From Myxococcales bacterium (GTDB taxonomy: Bacteria > Myxococcota_A > Polyangia > Haliangiales > Haliangiaceae), in the NCBI GenBank assembly GCA_016720595.1, contig JADKKI010000032.1, positions 136,312 through 200,311 on the forward strand: 64,000 bases of DNA. Reading direction: 5' to 3'. Below, piece after piece: positions 19,412 to 29,161 of this stretch (its first letter is position 1; the number at the start of each line of letters is the position of its first letter). A program made the position numbers and the translations under genes. Under the pieces are notes generated by a model that did no database searches, was not told the DNA's origin, and worked only from the letters and a program-made list of their open reading frames with translations.

Positions 19412-20608
19412 GTGGAGGACGCCATCGCGTTCGTGCTGGCGCTGGGGCGCGCGCTCCATCGCTACGGCACGCCCGCGGACCGGCTCGAGGAGGCCCTCAA
19501 GGTCTGCTGCCAACGGCTCGCCATCGAGGCCGAGGTGTTCACCGCACCGACCGCGCTGATCATGAGCTTCGGCGCGCCGACCGAGCTGAAGACCCGGATG
19601 TTGCGGTTCGAGGGCTCCGAGCTCGACCTCGGCAAGCTCGAGAAGGTCGACGAGGTCGCCGATGCGGTCTCCGAGCGACGGATGTTGCCGCGAGAGGGCA
19701 TCGCGCGCCTCGACGCGATCATCGCCGCCCCGCCCGCGTTCGGGCGCGGCCTGTCCACCCTGATGCACGGCGTGACCGCGGGCGCCCTCGCCGTGTTCTT
19801 CGGAGGTTCACTCGAGGATGTCGCGGTCGCCGGCGCGATCGGCCTGTCGCTCGGTCTGCTCGCGCAGTACGCCAAGCGATCCACGGATCAGGCGCGCGTG
19901 TTCGAGCTCGTCGGTGCCGCGTTCGCCGCGTTCATGGCGAGCGTGGTGTCGTCGATCTGGTACGCGGTGACGCCGTCGATCGTCATCGTGGCCGCGTTGA
20001 TCGTGCTGCTCCCCGGCATGTCGCTGACGGTCGCGATGACCGAGCTCGCGACCCGCCACCTGATCGCGGGGACGGCGCGCCTGATGTCCGCCGTGATCGT
20101 CTTGCTCGAGCTGGTGGTCGGCGTGGCGCTCGGCGAGCGTGCGGCGGTCGCGCTGGTGACCGTGCACCAGGCCGTGCCCGTGCCGCTGCCGGCGTGGGCG
20201 CCCTGGGTCGCGCTCGTCGCATCGTCGATCGGTGTCGCGATCGTCGTGCAGGCCCAGGTCCGCGCATTCGGCTGGATCCTCGCGGCCTGCGTCGTTGGCT
20301 ACCTCGGCAACCTCGTCGGCACGGTGTGGCTCGGCGGGCAGATGGGCGTGATGGTCGGCGCGTTCGCCCTCGGCGTGCTGGGGAACGGGTATGCGCGGCT
20401 GCTCAAGCGCCCGGCGCAGGTGGTGCTGGTGCCGGCCGTCCTGCTGCTGGTGCCCGGGAGCATGGGGTTCCGCGGGATGGCATCGCTGCTCTCGCGCGAC
20501 ACGCTGACCGGTGTGGAGAGCGTGTTCGCGATGTTCGTCGTCGCGATCGCGATCGTCGCCGGCCTGTTGATCGCCAACGCCGTGGTCTCGTCTCGTCGCA
20601 GCCTGTGA
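19412..20608 (+). CDS. Threonine/serine exporter family protein (ThrE-like)
   Basis: 398 aa inner-membrane protein of the ThrE family (both halves, DUF1212 plus DUF3815 type, fused). A soluble N-terminal region (about 1-105), with the family-typical RYGTPADRLEEAL start and TAPTALIMSFG stretch, is followed by about ten hydrophobic segments. Known members export threonine and serine by proton motive force; the actual substrate here is inferred. Single-chain length matches Corynebacterium-type ThrE and not the split two-gene form. GTG 19412 has no ribosome binding site but a -10-like TAGTGT six bases upstream. The next gene starts 39 nt downstream. Confidence 0.85.
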   Translation: MEDAIAFVLALGRALHRYGTPADRLEEALKVCCQRLAIEAEVFTAPTALIMSFGAPTELKTRMLRFEGSELDLGKLEKVDEVADAVSERRMLPREGIARLDAIIAAPPAFGRGLSTLMHGVTAGALAVFFGGSLEDVAVAGAIGLSLGLLAQYAKRSTDQARVFELVGAAFAAFMASVVSSIWYAVTPSIVIVAALIVLLPGMSLTVAMTELATRHLIAGTARLMSAVIVLLELVVGVALGERAAVALVTVHQAVPVPLPAWAPWVALVASSIGVAIVVQAQVRAFGWILAACVVGYLGNLVGTVWLGGQMGVMVGAFALGVLGNGYARLLKRPAQVVLVPAVLLLVPGSMGFRGMASLLSRDTLTGVESVFAMFVVAIAIVAGLLIANAVVSSRRSL

Positions 20609-20646
20609 CGTGCGACTCGCGGCTGCGTGCTACGTCCGGATCTGCC

Positions 20647-21381
20647 ATGACCCGCCTCGCCTCGCTGCTCGTCGCCGTTGCCACGCTCGCTGCCGCGGGC
20701 GGCTGTACGAAGAAGTCCGAGCCACCGCCGCCGTTCAAGGGGCCGCTCACGATCGCGACGATCATGGCGGCCAAGGAGATCGTCCAGCCGTTCGATCCCT
20801 GGGACGACGCGTTCGCGCTCCTGCAGTCCCGGCTCGGTCCGCCAACCCACGTCAAGGAGAGCGCGAGTGGCCCGATGTATCAGTGGGCCGCGGATGCAGG
20901 CGAGACCTGCGCCTACCTCGAGGTCGGCAAGGAGGACGGCAAGAAGTATCAGAAGGAAGGGATGATGGTCGGCGCGGTGATGAACCCGATGACCGTCGAC
21001 AAGAAGGGTCCCGTCGGCAATCGCGCCGATTGCCTCGCGATCCTCGGCAAGGACGGCCCGCCGGAGGATCCGAACGCCGCACCGCCGCCGGCTGATGGGG
21101 TGGCGACCCCCGAGCTGGTGATCGAGAACGCGGTCAAGGGCCGCTCGAAGTGGACGGGCAAGAAGCTCAAGGTCACGTCGACCCTCGAGGGCATCGGCGG
21201 GATCGCGCTGACGCTCGGCAAGGCCGGCCTCAGCTGCGTGCTCGCGGACAACGCACCCGCAGGGCTCGAGCTCGGCAAGGAGCTCACCGTCGAGGGCACG
21301 GTGAAGATGGAGACCTGGGTCAGCGGCGGCGGCGAGGTCTCGATGAAGCCGGCGCTGTCGCCGTGCGCCATCGTGAAGTGA
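20647..21381 (+). CDS. Lipoprotein with probable OB-fold (tRNA_anti-like) domain
   Basis: 244 aa predicted lipoprotein: signal peptide with lipobox AAGGC, Cys20 being the lipidated residue, then a Pro/Lys-rich linker. The C-terminal 90 residues (VIENAVKGRSKWTGKKLKV onward) read like a periplasmic OB-fold of the tRNA_anti-like type, with alternating strands and the phrase GKELTVEGTV. No enzymatic motif is visible. It lies downstream of the exporter gene on the same strand, so co-expression is possible. Function unknown. Confidence 0.7.
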   Translation: MTRLASLLVAVATLAAAGGCTKKSEPPPPFKGPLTIATIMAAKEIVQPFDPWDDAFALLQSRLGPPTHVKESASGPMYQWAADAGETCAYLEVGKEDGKKYQKEGMMVGAVMNPMTVDKKGPVGNRADCLAILGKDGPPEDPNAAPPPADGVATPELVIENAVKGRSKWTGKKLKVTSTLEGIGGIALTLGKAGLSCVLADNAPAGLELGKELTVEGTVKMETWVSGGGEVSMKPALSPCAIVK

Positions 21382-21426
21382 TCGCCGGTAGCGGCGCCAC
21401 ACGTCACGGAAGGAACGCGCGGGTAC

Positions 21427-22566
21427 TCAGCGGCGAAGAGCCGGATCGTCGGGATCCGCGTCGCGGTGCACGCACGGATCGTTCTCCGGATCGTGACCAC
21501 AGGAGAGCACCCCGGGCCCCGGATCGTGCGGATCGACGCCCTTGTGCGGCCCCTCGTCGTCGTCGGGGGCATGGAGATCTCCGCCGGCCGCGATCAACGC
21601 CTCGCGCTTCTCGGGTGCCACGTTCGGGATCAGGTCCTGGCGCGCGATGAACGCGACGTAGTACGCATCCTCGCGGCGCGCCTCGAGCTCGCCCGCCTCG
21701 ATCGCCGACTCGAGCTTTCGCTTGAGATCGCCGATCAGCCGCGACGGTGCGATCTCGAACGCGTCCATGATCGCGTTGCCCACGCCACCGGGCAGGGGCG
21801 GGAGCTTCGCATCGGCCTCGGCGAGCACGTCCACGCGCTCGGACAGGGCGCTGATCTGCTCGAGCAGCGTCTTGCGGCGACCGGGTCGCTTCGAGGTGAT
21901 GTCTGCGCGCGAGAGATCGAGCAGGTCGACCATGTGCGGTCCCATCTCGCGATGAAACCTGCGCACGGCGCTGTCCGTCCACGCCTGGCTGTACTGGTTG
22001 GTGCGGAGGTGGTGCTTGACGAGGAATCGGATGGTCTGGCGCTCGTCGCGCGCGAACGCGAAGCGTCCGTGGATCTTGTCGAACATCCGCGCGCCGACCT
22101 CGGCGTGCCCGTGGAAGTGCACCCCGTCGGGCGTGAACGTACGCGTGGGCACCTTCCCGATGTCGTGGAGCAGCGCCGCCCACCGTACGAGGGGGCGCTT
22201 CACCGTCTGCCGCACGACCTGCTTGGTGTGGGCCCAGACGTCCTTGTGCTGGCGCCCGTCCTCCTGCACCAGGTCGATGGTCGCGGCGAGCTCGGGAAAC
22301 AGCACGGACAGCGCTCCGGTCGCACGCACCCACTCGAGGGCCGCATCGACATCGCGCCCCATCAGCACCTGCTCCATCGCCGCGCGCATCCGGACCTTGT
22401 CGGCGTCGGCGAGGCGGCGAGTGTGCTCGGCACACACCTCGGTTACCTGGTCGTTCGGCCAGCGTCCTTCGTCGTGAGCGATCGCACCTGCGATCTCGAG
22501 GATCACGACCGGATCGGCCTCAACGAGGCCACGTACGCGATCTGCGCCCGTCTGCTCGCCCGACAT
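21427..22566 (-). CDS. HD-domain phosphohydrolase resembling the CCA-enzyme HD region
   Basis: 379 aa predicted metal-dependent phosphohydrolase. The HD signature is LLHDIGK with preceding and following His (HTKQVV, HFHGHAEVGA), and downstream LVKHHLRTNQY. The order and spacing resemble the HD half of bacterial CCA-adding tRNA nucleotidyltransferases, but no nucleotidyltransferase head with a GG-DxD motif precedes it. The last 80 residues are acidic and His/Asp-rich, probably disordered or metal-binding. The start ATG 22566 has no strong ribosome binding site. It could be a 2-prime,3-prime-cyclic phosphodiesterase or nucleotide phosphatase; the substrate is unknown. Confidence 0.78.
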   Translation of the reverse strand: MSGEQTGADRVRGLVEADPVVILEIAGAIAHDEGRWPNDQVTEVCAEHTRRLADADKVRMRAAMEQVLMGRDVDAALEWVRATGALSVLFPELAATIDLVQEDGRQHKDVWAHTKQVVRQTVKRPLVRWAALLHDIGKVPTRTFTPDGVHFHGHAEVGARMFDKIHGRFAFARDERQTIRFLVKHHLRTNQYSQAWTDSAVRRFHREMGPHMVDLLDLSRADITSKRPGRRKTLLEQISALSERVDVLAEADAKLPPLPGGVGNAIMDAFEIAPSRLIGDLKRKLESAIEAGELEARREDAYYVAFIARQDLIPNVAPEKREALIAAGGDLHAPDDDEGPHKGVDPHDPGPGVLSCGHDPENDPCVHRDADPDDPALRR

Positions 22567-22881
22567 GGGTCGGGATAACTACCATGAAACTGGATTGGTA
22601 CGTCCTGTGCTCCTCGGCGAGCGCGAGTGCAAGGTCGGATCACAGAACGGCACCTGCCGATGGCTGAGCGGTGCTTTCCGGGCATCTCGCAGTTCTATGC
22701 AGAGATGCCTGCCAAGCCCGTGACATTCCTGCAGCTCCTGTGGGCGTTCGAGGGCCGTAAGGCCGCGCGACCCACCCGTCGGAAGCAACGCTCTCGCTGA
22801 GGCGTTTTGCTGGCGACAGTATGATCCTTCTGGCAGGTTGAGTTGCCAGCTGTGACAGCTCGTCGCAATCCGGACTCGTCG
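22567..22881. other. Intergenic region upstream of murI
   Basis: No gene I can support. It holds a -10-like TATGAT (22820-22825), a 13-bp perfect palindrome AGCTGTGACAGCT (22848-22860) and an open 46-codon plus-strand frame at 22660-22800. That frame has a basic C-terminus and no recognisable ribosome binding site. Confidence 0.4.
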
Positions 22882-23709
22882 ATGGGGCAAGATCGAACAG
22901 TGACGAAGCGTCACCCAATTGGGGTGTTTGACTCCGGCGTCGGCGGACTGACGGTGGTTCGGGCGTTGCGATCAGCAATTCCCGGAGAAGACATCATCTA
23001 CCTCGGGGACACCGCCCGGGTTCCTTATGGAAGTAAGAGCCCGCGCACCGTCGAGCGGTACGCACTCGCGTGTCAGCAGTTCCTCCTCGATCGCGGCGTG
23101 AAGCTCGTGCTGATCGCCTGCAACACGGCCTCGGCGAACGCGCTACCCGCGCTGATCGCGGCGAGCCCGGTACCCGTGATCGGTGCCGTCGAACCCGGTG
23201 CGTCGAGCGCGCTGGCCGCTACGCGCAATGGTCACCTCGGCGTGATCGGTACGCTCGGCACGATTCGCTCGGGCGCGTATGCGACGGCGATCCACAGCCG
23301 AAACCCCGAGGCGCAATTGTCCGCGCTCGCGTGCCCGCTCCTGGTGCCCCTCGCCGAGGAGGGCTGGACCGATGACGACATCGCGCGGCTCGTCGCGAAG
23401 CGCTACCTCGTCCAGCTGTTCGCGCAGGATCGAGAGATCGACACGCTCGTCCTCGGATGCACGCACTACCCGTTGCTGAAAGACGTGCTCGCGCAGGTCG
23501 GCTCCGAGATCGCTGGGCACCCGGTTGCGGTGGTGGACTCGGCGAGCGCGATGGCCGAGGCCGCACGCGAGGCGCTGGGCAGTGGTGCCAACCGGCGTTC
23601 GACGGCCGGGCGGCTGGATTGCTTCGCGACCGATACGTCGCGGCTCGACGAGCTGGCGCCCCGGTTCCTCGGAGAGCCGTTGACGGGCTTCGAGCTCGTC
23701 GATCTCTGA
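22882..23709 (+). CDS. murI: Glutamate racemase
   Basis: 275 aa cofactor-independent racemase making D-glutamate for peptidoglycan. The N-terminal [10 protein letters not shown] carries the substrate-binding Asp/Ser, and the catalytic cysteine pair is in CNTASANA and GCTHYP. The length is normal for the family. The start is uncertain: ATG 22882 or GTG 22900, the latter only eight codons before the conserved core. The dyad GTGAC-GAAGC-GTCAC (22900-22914) falls on the second candidate. It functions upstream of the murC/ddl/murG steps encoded 30 kb away. Confidence 0.95.
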   Translation: MGQDRTVTKRHPIGVFDSGVGGLTVVRALRSAIPGEDIIYLGDTARVPYGSKSPRTVERYALACQQFLLDRGVKLVLIACNTASANALPALIAASPVPVIGAVEPGASSALAATRNGHLGVIGTLGTIRSGAYATAIHSRNPEAQLSALACPLLVPLAEEGWTDDDIARLVAKRYLVQLFAQDREIDTLVLGCTHYPLLKDVLAQVGSEIAGHPVAVVDSASAMAEAAREALGSGANRRSTAGRLDCFATDTSRLDELAPRFLGEPLTGFELVDL

Positions 23710-23754
23710 ACGTCGAAGATCGTCGAAAGTTCGCGAATCGTCGACGAGAACCAG

Positions 23755-24363
23755 CTACGCGCGCGCGTGCTTGTTGCCCTTGATGCGGGCTTCTTCGTCT
23801 TTGCGGCGCTTCATCACTTCCGTGATGGTGCTCGCCTTCTTCAGCTTGTCCGTGATCGTCTTCTCGTCCACGGGATAGTCCGTGCGGAACACGAGCCCGT
23901 CGTCGAACAGCTGCTCGCGAGCAGCCTCGTCGTCGAGGTACTTGGTGACCTTCTTGCCCTTGTAGTCGAGCTTGGGAAGCGTCGGGACCTTGCTCTCGAG
24001 CCAGGTCATCAGCTCGCCCATCACGGACTTGCACAGGGTCAGGTTGTCGTCGAGGCTCTCGAACAGCTCCGGGAACCGTCCTCGGAACGCGTCCTCGTCC
24101 TCTCCCTTGCCCAGGGCTTGCGCGAGGGCAAGGCGGAGCAGCAACGCGTCATCGGCGAAGCTCACCACGGTATCGTTACGATCCGCGATGAAGTCATTGG
24201 GGGACACGACGTAGGCCACCACGCCGGCTGCGACTTCGCGCACCGGGCGGGGGAGGTTCTCGTCGTCCATCGCGTCAAACGCGATCTTGAGATCGTGGGG
24301 GAGGGAAACTATCCAACCACGCACTAACTCGACGAACTTCGACTCCGCTGCAGCAGTACTCAC
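23755..24363 (-). CDS. DUF1232 (YkvA-like) domain protein
   Basis: 202 aa protein. The central segment (about residues 38-80: PVREVAAGVVAYVVSPNDFI and the following aliphatic stretch) is the DUF1232/YkvA motif, a short membrane-associated helical hairpin of unknown role. The flanks are charged and helical, with a basic C-terminus. I placed the start at GTG 24363; the longer frame upstream has unusual codon use and lies in a region that should hold the promoter. It diverges from the repeat-containing gene at 24513. Confidence 0.65.
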   Translation of the reverse strand: MSTAAAESKFVELVRGWIVSLPHDLKIAFDAMDDENLPRPVREVAAGVVAYVVSPNDFIADRNDTVVSFADDALLLRLALAQALGKGEDEDAFRGRFPELFESLDDNLTLCKSVMGELMTWLESKVPTLPKLDYKGKKVTKYLDDEAAREQLFDDGLVFRTDYPVDEKTITDKLKKASTITEVMKRRKDEEARIKGNKHARA

Positions 24364-24512
24364 GAGGATTTGCGTACCCCGCGGAGCGGGGCCTCCAATA
24401 AAGCTTCGAGATTGAAGCCCGAAGGGAAGTGAGTACCAACCTCGCGAAGGAATTACAAGCCTGGGGCTCCGCCAAGCCCAATCCCCTGCACCCGTGCTAA
24501 CCTCGGCCAGCG

Positions 24513-26342
24513 GTGGCCAAGCGTTCACCCATCCTCGGCTACAACCACAACGTCCTGTATCGCGGCCTGGTCTTTCACGTCCAGACCGAGGACTCGGGGC
24601 AGCTGAGCCCCCATCTATTCACGCACCTGTTCCACGGGGGCGTGATCATCTCGACCCGCAAGCTCGTCTATGACGCCGGCTCGGCGGAGGACGCGATCAA
24701 GGGCCTGATGCAGTCCCAGCACAAGATCGTGCTGAAGGACCTCAAGCGCGGCACGTTCGACGACAAGATCGACGTCTACCTGGTGGGGACAGAGGGCCTG
24801 CTCCCCCGCACGTCGCCGGCCGGCTCCGCCGAGGTCGCCCCTCCCTCCGCAGATCTGCAGGCACGCCCGTCCGCCTCGGACATCCTCCCGCCCCCCGACG
24901 ATCTCCCGCGGGTGAGCGCACCCGAGATCACGATCACGCGCCCCGATACCGAGGAGATCGACGCCCTCGATGCGATCGATCCTGTCGAGCTGATCGAGGA
25001 TCAGCCGAGCGCTCCGCAGATCACGATCGAGCCACCACCGGCGATTTCTCGCACGGCGACCCCGCCACCAACCCCGCGCACCCAGACCGCCGATCGCAAG
25101 AGCGGTCCCTCGTCGGTCCGGACCAGCCTGGCGCCGCCGCCGCCGCCGTCTCCCGACGAGATCGACCCGCCGACCAACCCCGATGTCGATTCGGGGGCGA
25201 TCGCCGCCTCGCTGAACGCCACCGTCAAGACGACGATGGCAAACCTCGACTCCGCCCCGGAGATCTCGATCAAGCTGGATCTCGAGCCTGAGCCGATGGC
25301 TGAGGACGAGCAGCTGTGGGACCAGCTCGGAGGGCGCACCCGCTCGAAGCACGACACCGACGTGCAGCTGCCCAGCGACGGAGTCCCGGGCTCGATCGGC
25401 GCCATGCCCTCGAGCCCGCAGCCCCGCGCCGCCGATTCGATCCCGCCGGTGCCCGCCCACCGCGCGCCCACGGGGGATCGCGTTCCGGCCCTCGGCGCCG
25501 CCTCGCTTCCCCCCGCCCGGCCGATCTCGCGGCCGCCGTCGCGGCAGGCGATCACACCTCCAGGCGTGGTCTCGCGGCCGATCGCAGCATCCGATGATCG
25601 CTCCGAGGCGGTCGAGATCTATGCGCCGCCGCCCAGCTCCGCCGATCCGCCCCCGGGCGAGCGCGCCGAGCGTCCCGGCCAGTACGCGCAGCACAAGAAG
25701 CCCACCGGCAACAAACCGCCCGAGGTGGTCCGCAGCGATCGCACCGGCTCGATCCCGATCCCTTCCGGGCTCTCTCGCCCCGGCCGCCCGCCTGGGCTTC
25801 CCGTGCCCACGCCGAGCACGGGCCGCACCAACTCGCCCTCCTCGCCGATCCCGACCCGTGCAGCGACCCCATCGTCGCAGCCGAACCTGCGCTCGCCCTC
25901 GCAGCAGCACGCGATCCCGAACCCGCAGCAGGTGAGGTCGCCCTCGCAGCAGCACGCGATCCCGAACCCGCAGCAGGTGAAATCGCCCTCACAGCAGCAC
26001 GCGATCCCGAACCCGCAGCAGGTGAGGTCGCCCTCGCAGCAGCATGCGATTCCGCGGGTCAATCCGCCGTCACAGCCGCCTCCGACGTCGGGCCGGACCC
26101 CCACGCCCTCGCGCGTCTCTCCCTCGGGACCCACCTCACGCACCGGCAGCCAGCAGAGCGGCGGTGTCGTGATGACCCGTCCAGCGGTGATCGTCGGAGC
26201 GCCTGCCAAGCCCGCCGCGCCGCCGCGGGTGCGCAAGGCCCGTGAGGAAGAAGGCCGTGGGTTCGGGCAGGGGCTGATCTCGGAGAAGTCGCTCGACGAG
26301 GTCATCCTCGCGTACCTGTCCGAAGACGCCGACGACAAGTAG
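24513..26342 (+). CDS. Proline-rich protein with SPSQQHAIPNPQQ repeats
   Basis: 609 aa protein with two short conserved ends and a very long disordered middle. The N-terminal 85 residues (GYNHNVLYRGLVFHVQTEDSG and following) look like a compact domain I associate with Myxococcota proteins of unknown function. The C-terminal 25 residues (LISEKSLDEVILAYL) are an amphipathic helix. Between them, about 470 residues are Pro/Ser/Ala/Arg-rich. They include three and a half tandem 15-residue repeats encoded at 25893-26058. No signal peptide or membrane segment is present, so it is probably cytoplasmic and a scaffold. The start GTG 24513 follows a -10-like TAACCT by nine bases. Confidence 0.7.
   Translation: MAKRSPILGYNHNVLYRGLVFHVQTEDSGQLSPHLFTHLFHGGVIISTRKLVYDAGSAEDAIKGLMQSQHKIVLKDLKRGTFDDKIDVYLVGTEGLLPRTSPAGSAEVAPPSADLQARPSASDILPPPDDLPRVSAPEITITRPDTEEIDALDAIDPVELIEDQPSAPQITIEPPPAISRTATPPPTPRTQTADRKSGPSSVRTSLAPPPPPSPDEIDPPTNPDVDSGAIAASLNATVKTTMANLDSAPEISIKLDLEPEPMAEDEQLWDQLGGRTRSKHDTDVQLPSDGVPGSIGAMPSSPQPRAADSIPPVPAHRAPTGDRVPALGAASLPPARPISRPPSRQAITPPGVVSRPIAASDDRSEAVEIYAPPPSSADPPPGERAERPGQYAQHKKPTGNKPPEVVRSDRTGSIPIPSGLSRPGRPPGLPVPTPSTGRTNSPSSPIPTRAATPSSQPNLRSPSQQHAIPNPQQVRSPSQQHAIPNPQQVKSPSQQHAIPNPQQVRSPSQQHAIPRVNPPSQPPPTSGRTPTPSRVSPSGPTSRTGSQQSGGVVMTRPAVIVGAPAKPAAPPRVRKAREEEGRGFGQGLISEKSLDEVILAYLSEDADDK
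25893..26058 (+). repeat. 45-bp tandem repeats inside the proline-rich gene
   Basis: Three complete 45-nt units (25893-25937, 25938-25982, 25983-26027) and a partial fourth, encoding SPSQQHAIPNPQQV followed by R or K. Units differ by only a few bases, so they are recent and could vary in number between strains. Confidence 0.85.
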
Positions 26343-26361
26343 CCGTTTCGAGACGACGCGG

Positions 26362-26367
26362 TACGGT
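26362..26367 (+). promoter_or_regulatory. -10-like box, probably leaderless
   Basis: TACGGT ending 6 nt before ATG 26374 of the glutaredoxin gene. Confidence 0.35.
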
Positions 26368-26373
26368 GAAGTC

Positions 26374-26658
26374 ATGGCCGCGGACGTCAAGATGTACACG
26401 CGTCGCTGGTGTGGCTACTGCACGGCAGCCGAACGGCTGCTCGATGCAAAGGGCGTCGAGTTCGAGAACATCGACGTCACCGGCAACCAGGAGAAGCGGC
26501 GGTGGCTCGTCGAGGTCACCAGCGGTCGAACGACGGTGCCGCAGATCTTCATCAACGGCGAATCGATCGGTGGCTATGACGAGCTCAAGGCGCTCGAGCG
26601 TCGCGGTGATCTCGACAAGCTGCTCGCCGCACCTCCGTCGTCGCAGCCCGCGACCTGA
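26374..26658 (+). CDS. grxC: Glutaredoxin
   Basis: 94 aa dithiol glutaredoxin. The active site CGYC follows the first strand (VKMYTRRW). The cis-proline is in TTVPQIFI, and the glutathione-binding GGYDEL lies near the end, all in family positions. It reduces disulfides and glutathione mixed disulfides in the cytoplasm. A 10-residue Pro/Ser tail follows the fold. It is preceded by a -10-like TACGGT and followed by a short G/C-only run (26671-26702) and the convergent membrane protein gene. Confidence 0.93.
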   Translation: MAADVKMYTRRWCGYCTAAERLLDAKGVEFENIDVTGNQEKRRWLVEVTSGRTTVPQIFINGESIGGYDELKALERRGDLDKLLAAPPSSQPAT

Positions 26659-26670
26659 GGCCCTCGCAGT

Positions 26671-26702
26671 CCGCGGGCGGGGGGCCCGGGGGGGGGGGCC
26701 GC
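26671..26702. other. 32-nt G/C-only run
   Basis: No A or T in 32 bases, including an 11-G run, between two convergent stop codons. It has the same flavour as the large block at 50301-50915. It could be a strong terminator-like fold or a base-calling problem. Confidence 0.4.
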
Positions 26703-27620
26703 TCAGAGATCGTCTTCGGGCTCGGGCTCGTCGAGCTTCGGGTAGTCCTTGAGATAGCCGGTCATCCACTCCGCGAGCTTGGGCATCGCGACGTCGAGGC
26801 GGTGACTGCCCTCGCGCTCCTTGGCCTGCCGCCACGCGAACATCGCGTCGTCGTGCTCGCCGCGCTGCGCGTACGCCCACGCGCACAGGAGCAGGAGATC
26901 GCGCCCGGCGGTCATCGAGAGGCCCTTGCGCATCCGATCGTAGAGCTCGCTGTCCTCGATCTCGAGCTTGCCCTCGGCCACGCCGAGGTGCATCTGCGCG
27001 ATCCAGTACGAGAGCTTGAGCACCTCGCCTTGCGGCACGCCGCCCCGGGCATCGAGGATGTTCCGCGCCTCCTTGGTGCGACCCAGCGAGGTCAGGAGGT
27101 TGATCTCCGTGTAGTACGAGAACTGGTGCTGGATCAGCCGCGGCGATAGTCGACCGCGCGCCTTCCGCACCCGCTCGAGCGCGAGCTCGCCTTTGCCATC
27201 GAGGGCATCCGCGATCGCCACGCGGAGCTCGGCGAGGGCGCGGACCCGTCCAGGCGCCCACCACGAGCGCGCCACCGGTTCGGCGAGGGCGCGACCTGCG
27301 AGGGCGTCGCCGTTGGACAGCGCGACACTGGCCTCGTTGACCTTGCCGACCGCGCGCACGGTGCCGATGAACCGGCCGCCGAGCGCGAGATAGAACGGGA
27401 TCAGCAGCGGGAACGACGAGGCCGCCAGCACCACGCCGGCCGCGGTGATGCCCCCGAACGCCACGTACGCCGCCATCTGCCGCGTGCGGACGCCCGCGGG
27501 ATCCTTCACCTCGCCGTCGCGGCCGACGTAGACGAGCTGACCCTTGCCCGCCTTGTCGAGATCGCGCGCGATCATCGGACGAGCGAGCGCGGTGGAGGGA
27601 GGCTTGGGATCTTCGGCCAT
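26703..27620 (-). CDS. Membrane-associated TPR-like protein
   Basis: 305 aa protein of unknown function. After about 50 polar residues there are one or two hydrophobic segments (YVAFGGITAAGVVLAASSF and LLIPFYLALGG). A helical region of about 200 residues in TPR-like pairs follows (YYTEINLLTSLGRTKEA, LLLLCAWAYAQRGEHDDA). The tail is acidic. ATG 27620 lies one base after the stop of cysS, so it is co-transcribed and probably translationally linked to it. I see no link to tRNA charging; the pairing may just be convenience. Confidence 0.7.
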   Translation of the reverse strand: MAEDPKPPSTALARPMIARDLDKAGKGQLVYVGRDGEVKDPAGVRTRQMAAYVAFGGITAAGVVLAASSFPLLIPFYLALGGRFIGTVRAVGKVNEASVALSNGDALAGRALAEPVARSWWAPGRVRALAELRVAIADALDGKGELALERVRKARGRLSPRLIQHQFSYYTEINLLTSLGRTKEARNILDARGGVPQGEVLKLSYWIAQMHLGVAEGKLEIEDSELYDRMRKGLSMTAGRDLLLLCAWAYAQRGEHDDAMFAWRQAKEREGSHRLDVAMPKLAEWMTGYLKDYPKLDEPEPEDDL

Positions 27621-27621
27621 G

Positions 27622-29142
<1,521 letters not shown>

Positions 29143-29161
29143 GAGACTGGTTGTAGCATCC

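Noticed and set aside
22584..22667. 27-codon plus-strand frame between the HD gene and murI
   Set aside because: Too short, no ribosome binding site, and overlapped by another frame.
24364..24528. N-terminal extension of the DUF1232 protein
   Set aside because: The extra 55 residues have atypical codon use and would run into the divergent promoter region of the repeat-protein gene.
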